Of a stretch of DNA of 64,000 nucleotides, positions 1 through 9,191 are shown one piece after another. Location of the stretch: positions 1-64,000 of the forward strand of contig JAAUTY010000009.1 in NCBI GenBank assembly GCA_012031265.1. Reading direction: 5' to 3'. The notes below the pieces were generated by a model. It was not told the origin of the DNA. It ran no database searches and saw only the letters and a program-made list of their open reading frames with translations. The translations under genes and the position numbers were made by a program. The DNA comes from Spirulinaceae cyanobacterium SM2_1_0. Lineage in GTDB: Bacteria > Cyanobacteriota > Cyanobacteriia > Cyanobacteriales > Spirulinaceae. How positions within the stretch are numbered: position 1 is the first letter of the stretch; every line of letters begins with the position of its first letter.

Positions 1-229
1 GGTGGTCGGTTCCGGTGGCCGAGCCGCTGGCGGGCGCACTGGAGTCGGCGGTGGCGGCGCGGCAGGGGTCCGGGGCGGTGTCTGTCCCCAGCATCCCGTC
101 CGCGACCTTGGCCATCTCGCGGCCGACTTTATCTTGGGTGAAATAGTCCCAATCACGCATCGACTGCCAGACCGTTTTCGCAAACTGTCCCGCGAGTTTG
201 TGCAAATCCCAATCGTCTTTCGCCGTCAT
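1..229 (-). CDS. Hypothetical protein, N-terminal part (runs off the window)
   Basis: An open frame on the minus strand starts at ATG 229..227 and stays open to base 1, giving 76 residues. It begins MTAKDDWDLHKLAGQFAKTV and continues with an aromatic, charged helical stretch. It then becomes Ala/Ser/Pro/Thr rich, which looks like a flexible linker. I do not recognise the family. The initial DDWDLHKLAGQFAKTVWQSM segment looks amphipathic. The product cannot be named without the missing C-terminal part. Confidence 0.5.
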   Translation of the reverse strand, partial: MTAKDDWDLHKLAGQFAKTVWQSMRDWDYFTQDKVGREMAKVADGMLGTDTAPDPCRAATADSSAPASGSATGTDH

Positions 230-445
230 TGTTTTTACCCTCCCACGCTACACGGTACTACCGCTACACCACCCGCCACTGCACCACAGCCCTGACCCGT
301 CCGGCATCGACCGTGAACCACTGGGGGCAGCATCGCGCCAGAATTCACCAAAGCGAAGTGGTTTCAGTCGTGCAGCCATCATCAGGAATGGGTTGGTGAA
401 TGTGGTTTAGGTTGAATCCTAGGTTTGAACAAAGAGCATTGCTCC

Positions 446-1246
446 TCATTCAGTGCCAAACCGCCGCTGCAAATCGTCAGCATCGAGATCCAGGAGGGTC
501 GCGACCTGTTCGACTGACATCCCCGTTGCCAGCAGTCGCTCCGCGCCGTTGTATAGGTTTTCAATCGCTTGCTGGCGTTCTACCTCAGCGCGCTCTCGCC
601 TCGCCTGCTCTTCTCGACGACTCGCTTCAGCTTCCGTCAGACTCTCGACGGCTTCGCTGTAGCTCGGAAGCTTTTGCCCTGTATCTGGTTTGTAGAAGCG
701 CAATTGCCCAGCGTCGAGTCTTAGCTCCAGGTTGAGAACCTCAGAGTGGATGGCAATGGCACCGCTGCCGTTGCCACCAGCGGGCATCGGTTCGTATTCC
801 CTGGCGGTCAGACGCAAGCCGATCAGCGGTGGCTCAAGGTAGTCGCCGGTTGGGTCGTACTGAAAATATTCGGTGACGCCCAGGTCAGCGTAGATCCGAC
901 GTTTCTCAACGCTATCGGTGTGGCGTGTTGAGGCTGACGTGATTTCAATAATGAAGTCTGGCGTCAAGCCGTTTTCTTCCCAGACCTTGTAGCTTCTACG
1001 CTGGCGATTTTCTGCTCCCAGGACAACGTACACATCGGGCGAGACGACGGCATCTTTTACCCCTTGCTGGTAGTAGACAAACGAGTTGCCCGAAACATAG
1101 ACAGCGGGGTGCTCCGCAAAATGCAGCTCTAGCGCCTCAACGGCATACGTCAAGCCCTTCCGAGTGGGATCGCTTTCGGCCATGGGGGTGCCATCAGAGT
1201 CTGGATATTCAATCTCGGTGGTGGGACTGATCGGGGTGAGTGTCAT
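446..1246 (-). CDS. Uma2 family (DUF820) putative endonuclease
   Basis: The protein has 266 residues and the Uma2/DUF820 fold, a PD-(D/E)XK nuclease superfamily member that is greatly expanded in cyanobacteria. The likely catalytic residues are the Asp of VSPDVYVV (about residue 71), the Glu of PDFIIEIT (about 100) and the Lys of SVEKRRIYADLGV. The core ends near residue 180. It is followed by a charged coiled coil (EAEASRREEQARRERAEVERQ) and a short helical tail that ends in LDLDADDLQRRFG. That tail is common in these proteins and resembles the last segment of Rpn/PD-(D/E)XK transposase-like proteins. Its stop lies 23 bases from the start of nothing else on this strand, so it may be transcribed alone or with the chemoreceptor upstream. 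In vivo function is unknown. Confidence 0.85.
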   Translation of the reverse strand: MTLTPISPTTEIEYPDSDGTPMAESDPTRKGLTYAVEALELHFAEHPAVYVSGNSFVYYQQGVKDAVVSPDVYVVLGAENRQRRSYKVWEENGLTPDFIIEITSASTRHTDSVEKRRIYADLGVTEYFQYDPTGDYLEPPLIGLRLTAREYEPMPAGGNGSGAIAIHSEVLNLELRLDAGQLRFYKPDTGQKLPSYSEAVESLTEAEASRREEQARRERAEVERQQAIENLYNGAERLLATGMSVEQVATLLDLDADDLQRRFGTE

Positions 1247-1269
1247 GGGAGTGATTAGGGACAGACGAG

Positions 1270-4200
1270 TTAGTTCACCTTGAACTGGCGGACGACCTCC
1301 TGAAGTTGTTGGGCGGTGGCGAGGGAGTTTTGGAAGGAGTTGGACAGCTCCGCTGATCCCTCGGAGGTGCTCTGCGAGATCGCCGCCACCTCGTTCATGG
1401 TCTGGGTGACCGAATCGGATTGGGTGAGTTGGGCGGTGGTGGCGTTGGCGATCGCCTCCACCAGTTCACTGATCTGGGCGGTGGCGAGGGCGATCGCGTT
1501 CAAGCTCTCGCGGGTTTCTTCCACCAGATTCGTCCCAGCGCTGACCTGGGCGATCGCTGCCTCGGTGACGGCGATCGCGTCGCCGGTCTGGGTGCGAATC
1601 TCGGCGACCAAGTTGGAAATCTCCAGCGTCGCACTGGCCGACTGGCGGGCGAGCGATCGCACCTCATCGGCCACCACCGCGAAGCCCTTGCCGTATTCGC
1701 CGGCGCGCGTCGCCTCGATCGCCGCATTCAGCGAGAGCAACTGCGTCTGGGTTGCGAAGTCGCTAATCAGTTTGACGACGCGGTCGATCTTTTGTGACGA
1801 CTCGCTCAGCTCGCGGATCTTCTGGCTGGTTTCCGCCACCGTGTCACGGATGGCGAGGATGCTCTCCACCGTGCGGTTCATCGCGGCGTCACCGGACTGC
1901 ACCGTGCGGTTGGCATTTTGTACCGCGCCCTCGATCGCCTCGGCATTGGCACTCACCGCCTGCGTCGAAGTCGCCATCATTTGCACTTCTTCCAGTGCCT
2001 TGTTCAGTTCCGCCGCCTGCCGTTGCGCTTGCGCCGCCAGTTGGCTCACGGCGACTTCGCTGCTGCCGGAGGTTTCCGCCACCTTCGTCGTCGCTGACTG
2101 CACCTGGAGCACGATGCCGCGCAGACTTTGCAGCGTGTTGTTGTACACGTCGGCGATCGTGCCCAGCTCGTCGTCAGAGATCGGCGCGCGCACGGTCAGG
2201 TTGCCTTCTAGCGCCGGACGCACGGCCGTCAGCAGGTCGATGGCGCGGCGCTGGAGCAGTTCGCGGGCGGCTTTTTCGCGGGTTGCTAGTTCCGAGAGCT
2301 GTTGGGCTTGCGATCGCAATTGTTCCAAATCCTCCGCCCGTTGCAGCGCGATCCCCAACTGCGTGCCCAGTTGCACCATCAACTGCACTTCGGCGTCATC
2401 CCACTGACGCGGCTCGGAGCATTGATAGTTCGCCAGCAATCCCCAGAGTTGGTCGCCGAGGAAGATCGGCACGGTCACGTAGGCGCGGGCTTCAAACGCT
2501 TCCAGCAGCCCCACGTAGCATTCCGGGAAGCCGGAATCGTAGATGTCATTGCAGACCCGCGCCTTGTCACCCTGGCGGTAGCTGCCGCCTTGGGTGCGTT
2601 GCAGATAGGTATCCTGAGCACCCAACTGGCGCATCTGCATTTGTTTGATCGTGCAGCCTTCCGTGTCAATATTTTCCTGCGCCTGCTCCAGCAGCTTCGG
2701 GTCTTCGCCCTGGCGGCCCAGTAGTGAGGTCCAGGGGCTGCCCACCGATTCGGCGACGAATTCGCCACTCCAATCCGGGTTGAAGCGATAGATCACCACG
2801 CGGTCGGAGTCGAACACCTTGCGCACCTCGCGGGTGGCGATGCGGAAGATCGTGTCGATGTCGGAGGATTCGCGGATCTTGTCGCTGACCAGGGCGATCG
2901 CCCGTTCCCGCTCCACCGACACTTCCAGCTTGCGCTTCTGTGCTTGTAGATTTTCCAGATCCTGCGCCCGTTGCAGCGCGATCCCCAGTTGCCCGCCGAG
3001 GTTGACAGCGAGATTGACCTCCTCCGGCTCCCAGGCCCGCGCGTCGGCGCATTGGTAGCTGGCGAGCAGGCCCCAGAGCTGGTCATTGAGGAAGATCGGC
3101 ACGGTGACATAAGCCCGCGCCTGGAAGCTGGCCAGCAGCTCCACATAGCAGTCGGGGAAACCGGCGTTGTAGACATCATCGCACTGGCGGTACTGCTCGC
3201 CTTGGCGGTAAGTGCCGCCCTGGGTACGTTGCAGGTAAGTGTCCTGAGCACCGAGCTTGCGCGTCCGCATTTGTTTGATCGTGCAGCCTTCGGTATCGAT
3301 GTTTTGGCGCGTGCCGTCGAGGATTTCCGGTTCCTCGCCCTGAGCGCCGAGCAGCGATTTCCAGCCCGCGCCCACCGATTCGGCGACGAAAACACCGCTC
3401 CAGTCAGGATTGAAGCGATAGATCACCACCCGATCGGCTTGCAGTAAGCGCCGCAGCTCCTCGGTGGCAACGCGGAAGGTGGCTTCGGTGCTCTGGGACT
3501 GCTTGATGCGATCGCTCACCAAGGCCAGGGTGCGCTCCCGCTCGACGGCGGCTTCCAGTTTGCGGGTTTGCGATTTCACCGCTTCTAAATCCTGTGCCCG
3601 TTGCAGCGCAATGCCCAACTGGCTGCCGAGGTTGACGGCGAGATTGATCTCCTCGGGCTGCCACTGGCGCGGCTGCGAGCACTGGTAGGAGGCCAGCAGG
3701 CCCCAAAGCTTGTCACCCAGGAAGATCGGCACGGTGACGTAAGCACGCGCCTGGAAGCTTTCGAGCAATTCCACGTAGCAGGGGGGGAAACCGGCGTTGT
3801 AGATGTCGTTGCAGACGCGGGCCTTGTCGCCTTGGGCATAAGTGCCGCCCTGGGTTCGTTGCAGATAGGTGTCTTTGGCACCCAGTTCGCGGGCACGCAT
3901 TTGTTTGATCGTGCAGCCCTCGGTGTCGATATTTTGGCGAGTGCCGTCGAGGATTTCCGGTTCCTCGCCCTGGGCACCGAGCAGCGATTTCCAGCCCGCG
4001 CCCACCGACTCGGCCACGAACTCGCCGCTCCAGTCGGGATTGAAGCGATAGATGACCACGCGGTCGTTGCCCAGCAGTTGCCGCACTTCTTCGGTGGCGA
4101 CGCTGAAGACGGTTGCGGTGCTCTGGGATTGCTTGATCTTGTCGCTGACGACGGCGATCGCCCGTTCCCGCTCGACCGCACGCTGGAGTTTTTGGGCTTG

Positions 4201-5427
4201 CAGGCGTTGTTGGCGGAGCAAGGCGGCTTGTTGCAGCGCCACGCCGAGCTGATCAGCGATCTGGCCTAGCCAGCGCATCTCTAGCTCTTGCCACTGGCGC
4301 GGCCCGCTGCACTGGTAGCAGGCGAGCAGACCCCAGAGTTTTTCGCCCTGGTAAATGGCGGTGGTGAGATAGGCGCGAGCTTGGAAGCGCTCCAGCAGGT
4401 CGATGTAGCACTGGGGAAAATCGCGCGTGTAGATGTCATCGACGATGCGGAATTGGTCACCCTGGGCGTAGTTGCCGCCTTGGGTGCGTTCGAGGTAGCT
4501 GTCTTTGACTTCACCCAGCGCCGCGTTGTAGTTCTTGGTCTGAGCGCCGTTGACCATCAACTTGAGGTTGCAGTCTTGGGCGTTGTCTTGGATGACTTCG
4601 GGATCGACGGGGTTTTGCAGCAGCGAGATCCATTCGTCGCCGACGGCTTCGGCGATGAATTTGCCACTCCAGTCAGCGTTGAAGCGAAAGATGCCGACGC
4701 GATCCGCGCCCAACAGACGGCGGACTTCCTGAGTGGTGGTTTGGAAGATGACTTTGAGATCCAGCGATCGCCGCATCCGGTCAATCACTTGGCTCACTGC
4801 TGCTTCGCGCGCCTGCTGCTGCTGCAACTGCTCACGCACGTCGTAGTTGATCAAACTCAGGGCGAGGCGACTGGCGATTTGTTCCAGGAGGGCGATGTCT
4901 TGGGGTGACCAGGCGCGCGCCTCCTGGCACTGCTGCACGACCAATAGTCCCCAGAGGCGACCAGCCGGACGCAGACTGACGGCGAGGCTGCTGCGGACTT
5001 GGTATTGCTCAAACAGTTGCTGCTGGTAAGGGGTCAGGTCAGCTTCGCTGCTGTCGTCGATGGCGAGGCTATCGTCTTCGGCGTAGTCGGCTTGACCGTC
5101 TGCGCCAAACATCGTCGCGGGTAGGATCTGCTCCTGAGCGGGCGTCCAGCCGCGTTCGACGGATTCGGCGAGCACCGTGCCGCGATCGCCACTGGCAAAT
5201 TGGTAAATCAAGACCCGCGAGGCGGCAGTCAGGTCGCGCACCGCTTCGACCGCCGTGACCAACAGGGCGTCTAAGTCTGCGGCTTGGCTAAATTCACGGG
5301 CGATCGCGGCAATTTGCTGGCGTTGGCGCTGAAACTCCGCCTGTAGTTCGCTCAGTGCAGCCAGGTCGGCGTCATGGTTACGAGCTTTAGCCTTCGGGGA
5401 CGATTGAGCAGGTTGAGTGGCAGTCAT
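1270..5427 (-). CDS. Soluble methyl-accepting chemotaxis protein with tandem cyanobacteriochrome-like GAF domains (PixJ-like)
   Basis: This 1385-residue protein has no membrane segment. The order is: short coiled coil; a degenerate GAF (about 50-195); four bilin-type GAF domains (about 220-400, 430-610, 640-820, 850-1030); a HAMP-like linker (about 1060-1110); and an MCP signalling domain (about 1130-1385) with the conserved hairpin tip (LLSLNAAIEATRAGE...FAVVADEVRSLA). Each of the four GAFs has a Cys-Tyr at the canonical bilin-attachment position, Cys340, 550, 760 and 970, spaced exactly 210 residues apart. Each also has a second conserved Cys upstream (286, 505, 715, 925), reminiscent of two-cysteine cyanobacteriochromes. 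GAF3 and GAF4 share long identical stretches. The first GAF has no such Cys. By homology it is a cytoplasmic light receptor feeding CheA/CheW. No partner kinase is in the window. Photochemistry is inferred, not shown. Confidence 0.85.
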   Translation of the reverse strand: MTATQPAQSSPKAKARNHDADLAALSELQAEFQRQRQQIAAIAREFSQAADLDALLVTAVEAVRDLTAASRVLIYQFASGDRGTVLAESVERGWTPAQEQILPATMFGADGQADYAEDDSLAIDDSSEADLTPYQQQLFEQYQVRSSLAVSLRPAGRLWGLLVVQQCQEARAWSPQDIALLEQIASRLALSLINYDVREQLQQQQAREAAVSQVIDRMRRSLDLKVIFQTTTQEVRRLLGADRVGIFRFNADWSGKFIAEAVGDEWISLLQNPVDPEVIQDNAQDCNLKLMVNGAQTKNYNAALGEVKDSYLERTQGGNYAQGDQFRIVDDIYTRDFPQCYIDLLERFQARAYLTTAIYQGEKLWGLLACYQCSGPRQWQELEMRWLGQIADQLGVALQQAALLRQQRLQAQKLQRAVERERAIAVVSDKIKQSQSTATVFSVATEEVRQLLGNDRVVIYRFNPDWSGEFVAESVGAGWKSLLGAQGEEPEILDGTRQNIDTEGCTIKQMRARELGAKDTYLQRTQGGTYAQGDKARVCNDIYNAGFPPCYVELLESFQARAYVTVPIFLGDKLWGLLASYQCSQPRQWQPEEINLAVNLGSQLGIALQRAQDLEAVKSQTRKLEAAVERERTLALVSDRIKQSQSTEATFRVATEELRRLLQADRVVIYRFNPDWSGVFVAESVGAGWKSLLGAQGEEPEILDGTRQNIDTEGCTIKQMRTRKLGAQDTYLQRTQGGTYRQGEQYRQCDDVYNAGFPDCYVELLASFQARAYVTVPIFLNDQLWGLLASYQCADARAWEPEEVNLAVNLGGQLGIALQRAQDLENLQAQKRKLEVSVERERAIALVSDKIRESSDIDTIFRIATREVRKVFDSDRVVIYRFNPDWSGEFVAESVGSPWTSLLGRQGEDPKLLEQAQENIDTEGCTIKQMQMRQLGAQDTYLQRTQGGSYRQGDKARVCNDIYDSGFPECYVGLLEAFEARAYVTVPIFLGDQLWGLLANYQCSEPRQWDDAEVQLMVQLGTQLGIALQRAEDLEQLRSQAQQLSELATREKAARELLQRRAIDLLTAVRPALEGNLTVRAPISDDELGTIADVYNNTLQSLRGIVLQVQSATTKVAETSGSSEVAVSQLAAQAQRQAAELNKALEEVQMMATSTQAVSANAEAIEGAVQNANRTVQSGDAAMNRTVESILAIRDTVAETSQKIRELSESSQKIDRVVKLISDFATQTQLLSLNAAIEATRAGEYGKGFAVVADEVRSLARQSASATLEISNLVAEIRTQTGDAIAVTEAAIAQVSAGTNLVEETRESLNAIALATAQISELVEAIANATTAQLTQSDSVTQTMNEVAAISQSTSEGSAELSNSFQNSLATAQQLQEVVRQFKVN

Positions 5428-5715
5428 GGATTCAGTGTCTGAGTTTCAGGTTTGAGGCGGGCGATCGCCCTAGGCAACCCCGGACAGATTCATGCGGTCG
5501 AGATGCCGTAATCAGCAAGGTTGCGATGGCGATCAACAGAGCACAGACACGGATGGTGGCTCAGCCGTTGGCTCTGTCAATGCCCAGCGAGCCAGCAAAG
5601 TGAGGGCTGAACCGAGTTAACAGAGTGTGGCGAGTAAACTGTGCTCGCTTCTACAGATTGTAAACTCGCTGGCGGATTGCGTGCGGGCTGAGTGGCTAGG
5701 CTTGGGTGGCATCTG

Positions 5716-6345
5716 TCACACTCCAACTCCCATCAGGCGCTTGAAAATTTGCAGGACGGGATAGAGGCCGTTGTCACGGTTGCGGATGACGAACTCGTCG
5801 GAGCGGGCATAGTGGGGGACGCCCTCGAGGCGAGCGAGTTTGACGAAGGTGAAGTTGGCGCCGGTAGCGATCAGGCCGTAGGTGGGGGTATCGGGCTGGG
5901 GGTCGGCGAGCATGTAGGTGAGGATCTGCGCCAGAGCTTCGTCGGTGGAAAAAGCGAATTGCTTGGATTCGATGACGGCAACCCAGATGTTGTCGCGCAG
6001 CAACAAAATATCAATCCGCCCTTCGATGGTCTGCCCCTCATCTTCGGCGGCGAGTTCGATCGATTGCTCAGCGCGGATCTGGAAGGGTGCGAGGTAGACA
6101 CCGGCGATGAAAAGTAGCGGACTGACGATCGCCAACTTAACGACGCTCTCAAGTAGGGGCGGATTTTCGATCAGATTAAAGTAACCTTCGCGAATCCGGT
6201 CAAGTTGCTGCTGCTCGCTAGCGGTCAGGAGCGGCAAGTCAGTTTGCCACTCGAAGAAGAAGCGATCATCGCGGCTGCGGACAAGCCCGAAGCGGTCGAT
6301 CAGGTCGCGGAGGTTGATATTGCTGGCGGCGAGGGTGGCGGGCAT
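5716..6345 (-). CDS. HsdR N-terminal-like PD-(D/E)XK nuclease domain protein
   Basis: The protein has 209 residues. The segment GRIDILLLRDNIWVAVIESKQ (about residues 109-129) contains the Asp and Glu-Ser-Lys of a PD-(D/E)XK nuclease, as in the N-terminal domain of type I restriction R subunits (HSDR_N). No helicase domain and no methylase or specificity subunit is nearby. It is therefore one of the stand-alone restriction-endonuclease-like proteins common in cyanobacteria rather than part of a restriction-modification system. The C-terminal part (VIRNRDNGLYPVLQIFKRL) is typical of this stand-alone group. DNA cleavage activity is an inference. Confidence 0.75.
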   Translation of the reverse strand: MPATLAASNINLRDLIDRFGLVRSRDDRFFFEWQTDLPLLTASEQQQLDRIREGYFNLIENPPLLESVVKLAIVSPLLFIAGVYLAPFQIRAEQSIELAAEDEGQTIEGRIDILLLRDNIWVAVIESKQFAFSTDEALAQILTYMLADPQPDTPTYGLIATGANFTFVKLARLEGVPHYARSDEFVIRNRDNGLYPVLQIFKRLMGVGV

Positions 6346-6411
6346 GGTTGGGTTACCTGTTTAACGGGTCGCCTTGACGACCGGGGGTTCAAGCCCCAGG
6401 CCAAGTGCTAA

Positions 6412-6429
6412 AACCCGCTGGAGCGGGTT
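6412..6429. repeat. Short palindrome (REP-like hairpin)
   Basis: AACCCGC-TGGA-GCGGGTT is a perfect 7-bp stem. It lies in the 106-bp gap between two minus-strand genes, next to a second small inverted repeat (GGGG/CCCC at about 6383-6397). On the minus strand the stem is followed by TTAG, so it could act as a weak terminator. The same kind of palindrome is a common intergenic repeat in cyanobacteria. Confidence 0.4.
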
Positions 6430-6451
6430 CGCTGGATGGCTCGCGGCACAG

Positions 6452-7813
6452 TCACTCCGACTGCTGACGTTCGGCAAGCTTCTGTTGCCACTCGCGGTCG
6501 ATCTCGTCCTGCCGCGCGAGATTTTGATCGAGGAGATCCTCGCTGGTGGAATAAGCCAAGTCTTCAGCCGTGATCACCTGGCGGACTTCGAGCTGGCGGG
6601 CGGCGGCGAGTTTGTGCTGGAGCGTCTCGTCCGGTTGCGCGAGGACTTGGGCACGCTCCCGCCGCTGTTGATTGCGAGCGTCAATCTTGGCATTGCGCTG
6701 TTGCAGCCAGAGGTAACGGAGGCCGGGGATGGCGAGGAAGGCGATCGCATAGACCAGCAAAACACCGTAGACCGAGGCGGCAAGGGCGACAACACCGCCC
6801 AGCTCGACCGCGCCCTCAAACCAAAGCAGCCAGCCCAACAACACGGCGAGGGTGATATTGGCAAAACCCAGACCGGTCACCCAGCCGAGTTGGTTGCGGG
6901 AAGCAGCGCTAAACTCCCAGCGGGACTCATGCAAGTAGCCGCCGCTGGGTGGGGCAGCGGTCGGCATTGTCCCCGCCGTCACCTGCAACTCCGGAAAGGC
7001 GTAGATCAACTCGCCCTGCTCCGTCACGTCCGGATAGCCGTTGAAGCGCGCCAGAACCGGAAGCATATAGTCTTCGTCTTCGCGCTCGGCTGCGTCGAGG
7101 TAGGGGGCGATCTGCTCAGCGGTGACCGCGCCGCCGGACTGACGAATCACGGTGGCGATCGCCTGCCAGCGTCGTTGCTCCAGGTCAGCATTCGGGTCGC
7201 CATCCCCGAAGAGGAAGGAGAAGACGGCATCCAAAAAACTCATTTTCGGGCCGCCGGTCGTGGCGCTGGGCTGGGTGCGGAAGGTTTGGGCACGCGGTGT
7301 CTGCAAGCTGGCATATTGTCCGTAGCCGGGTTGCAGCCAGCGATACCAGTTGGGGCCGACCCAGTAGTTGAGATAGATCAGCAGTCGGGCGGTGTTGAAG
7401 CTGCTGCCCGAACGCGATCGCGAGTCCGACTGTCCCTCGCGATTCCCGGCACTCATCGCGGCGATCGCGATCGCCACAATCGCCACGACGATCAACACCA
7501 ACGAGGCAATCAGAATAATCCCAAACGACATCCGAATCAGGGCAAAGAGCACCCGCCAGACCTTCGCCGCCGTTTGTTGCCACTGCAATCGCCGCGACTT
7601 CGCGCGCAGGATGCCGAGAATGTTGCGCGGGAAGCGGTAGACCAGATCGCCGCTCTCCGCCACTTCTAGGTTGCCGCCAACTGCGGCCGCCAGGGCGACC
7701 AGTTCGCGCTGGGCGAGATCGAGGCCGAGACCAGCCCGTGCCGCGATGTCGGCAACCGTGACGCGATCGCCACTTTGCTCAACAGCCTGAATGATGGTGC
7801 GATTAAATTGCAT
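6452..7813 (-). CDS. Conserved cyanobacterial membrane protein with duplicated winged-helix-like domain
   Basis: I start the gene at ATG 7813 (MQFNRTIIQAV), which gives 453 residues. A longer frame to 7927 would overlap the upstream gene. Two similar soluble segments are visible. Residues about 1-70 contain QAVEQSGDRVTVADIAA and end in ESGDLVYRFP. Residues about 240-300 contain TVIRQSGGAVTAEQIAP and end in EQGELIYAFP. Both look like small winged-helix domains. Hydrophobic stretches follow each copy (about 85-120, and two between about 325 and 385). The C-terminus is a charged helix rich in Arg, Gln and Glu. It lies 38 bases after the PLP-lyase gene and is probably co-transcribed with it. The function is unknown. 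Confidence 0.7.
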   Translation of the reverse strand: MQFNRTIIQAVEQSGDRVTVADIAARAGLGLDLAQRELVALAAAVGGNLEVAESGDLVYRFPRNILGILRAKSRRLQWQQTAAKVWRVLFALIRMSFGIILIASLVLIVVAIVAIAIAAMSAGNREGQSDSRSRSGSSFNTARLLIYLNYWVGPNWYRWLQPGYGQYASLQTPRAQTFRTQPSATTGGPKMSFLDAVFSFLFGDGDPNADLEQRRWQAIATVIRQSGGAVTAEQIAPYLDAAEREDEDYMLPVLARFNGYPDVTEQGELIYAFPELQVTAGTMPTAAPPSGGYLHESRWEFSAASRNQLGWVTGLGFANITLAVLLGWLLWFEGAVELGGVVALAASVYGVLLVYAIAFLAIPGLRYLWLQQRNAKIDARNQQRRERAQVLAQPDETLQHKLAAARQLEVRQVITAEDLAYSTSEDLLDQNLARQDEIDREWQQKLAERQQSE

Positions 7814-7851
7814 CGCCCGCGTTTCCCCCGCATTTGCGCTCTCTCTCGATT

Positions 7852-9081
7852 CTAAGCCGGGCCGACGGCTTCTATAGCGGCGGCGAGGGCGATCGCCACG
7901 TGCGTCCAGTGCGTTCCCCCTTGACAAAAGACGGTGTACGGCTCGCGCAGCGGCGCATCAGCGGAAAATTCGGCAGTGCTGCCATCAATGAACGTGCCGC
8001 CCGCCATCACCAGCTTGCTGCTGTAACCGGGCATCGGCGCAGGCACCGGGTCGAGGTAGGAACCGACGGGTGAGTATTGCTGGAGGGCGCGGCAGAAGGC
8101 GACCAGCTTATCGGCCGAGTTGAGGCGAATCGCCTGGATCGTGTCGCAGCGCGGCGTCTCGGGCAAAGGATTGACCCGATAGCCCAGCCGGTCAAAGACG
8201 CTGGCAATCAGGTGTGCGCCTTTGAGTGCCTCGCCGACCATCTGCGGCGCGAGAAACAGTCCCTGAAAGAGGAGGCGATTCGTCCCGAGGCTGGGGCCGC
8301 TGCTGCTGCCGATGCCTGGGGCAGTTAAGCGGCAGGCAGCAGCTTCCACCAGTTCCGGATTGCCAGCGACGTAGCCGCCCGCCGGGGCCAGCGTGCCGCC
8401 AGGATTTTTGATCAACGACCCGGCGATGAGATTCGCGCCCACGGCCGGCGGCTCGAGGCTCTCGACAAATTCGCCGTAGCAGTTGTCCACGAAGCAAATG
8501 GTGCTGGGATTTTGTGCTCTGACCCGCCGCACAATTTTGGCGATGTCGGCGATCGCCAAGCTCGGTCGCCAACTGTAGCCACAGGAGCGCTGGATCAGCG
8601 CCACCCGCGTTTTTCCCCAGACAGCACTTTCCAGTGCCTCCCAATCGACCTGACCAGTAGCGGTCAGCTCGAGCTGGCGGTAGCTGATGCCAAATTCGAG
8701 CAGTGAGCCTCGGCCGCTACCGCGCAGGCCGATCACTTCTTCGAGCGTGTCGTAGGGATGACCGGCGATCGCCAACAGCTCGTCCCCCGGCCGCAATACC
8801 CCAAACAGGGCACAGGCGATCGCGTGGGTGCCGGAGACAAACTGGGTGCGGGCGATCGCCGCCTCCGCACCCATGACCTGGGCAAATATCCGCTCAAAGG
8901 TATCGCGGCCGAGGTCATCGTGACCGTAGCCGCTGGTCGTAGCAAAATGGTGTGCCCCAAGACGGTGGTCACGGCAAGCCCCTAAGACTTTTTGCAGATT
9001 TTGCTTGACCCGAGCGTCGATCCCAGAAAAAATCGGGAACATTGCCTTTTCTGCTTCACTCAGGAGTTCCGAGCTGTTCAT
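7852..9081 (-). CDS. Methionine gamma-lyase family PLP enzyme (aluminium-resistance protein family)
   Basis: The protein has 409 residues, the usual length for Pfam Met_gamma_lyase. It is a fold-type I PLP enzyme. The PLP lysine is probably in GSLIKNPGGTLAP (about residue 225). Other typical features are HHFATTSGYGHDDLGRDT near the N-terminus, FVSGTHAIACALFG and FVDNCYGEFVE. These proteins are annotated as C-S lyases or as aluminium-resistance proteins, and the true substrate is not established. The start at 9081 gives MNSSELLSEAEKAMFPIF, which matches the family N-terminus. It is divergent from the desaturase gene, with a gap of 110 bases. Confidence 0.88.
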   Translation of the reverse strand: MNSSELLSEAEKAMFPIFSGIDARVKQNLQKVLGACRDHRLGAHHFATTSGYGHDDLGRDTFERIFAQVMGAEAAIARTQFVSGTHAIACALFGVLRPGDELLAIAGHPYDTLEEVIGLRGSGRGSLLEFGISYRQLELTATGQVDWEALESAVWGKTRVALIQRSCGYSWRPSLAIADIAKIVRRVRAQNPSTICFVDNCYGEFVESLEPPAVGANLIAGSLIKNPGGTLAPAGGYVAGNPELVEAAACRLTAPGIGSSSGPSLGTNRLLFQGLFLAPQMVGEALKGAHLIASVFDRLGYRVNPLPETPRCDTIQAIRLNSADKLVAFCRALQQYSPVGSYLDPVPAPMPGYSSKLVMAGGTFIDGSTAEFSADAPLREPYTVFCQGGTHWTHVAIALAAAIEAVGPA

Positions 9082-9191
9082 GACGCGAATGATCTTTAAG
9101 AGAGCGTGAAATTTGAGCGAATTTCCCGATCGGATTGAGTGCAGCGGCTTAGGATAAGGCTACTTTGTCAAACTCGCATTTAGGATATTGC

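Noticed and set aside
446-6345. A restriction-modification or defence island formed by the Uma2 and HsdR-N-like genes
   Set aside because: No methylase, specificity subunit or toxin-antitoxin partner is nearby, and both families are commonly scattered singly in cyanobacteria.
6374-7669. 431-residue plus-strand frame
   Set aside because: Antisense to the membrane protein gene. Translation lacks any domain, whereas the minus strand has membrane helices and a duplicated domain.
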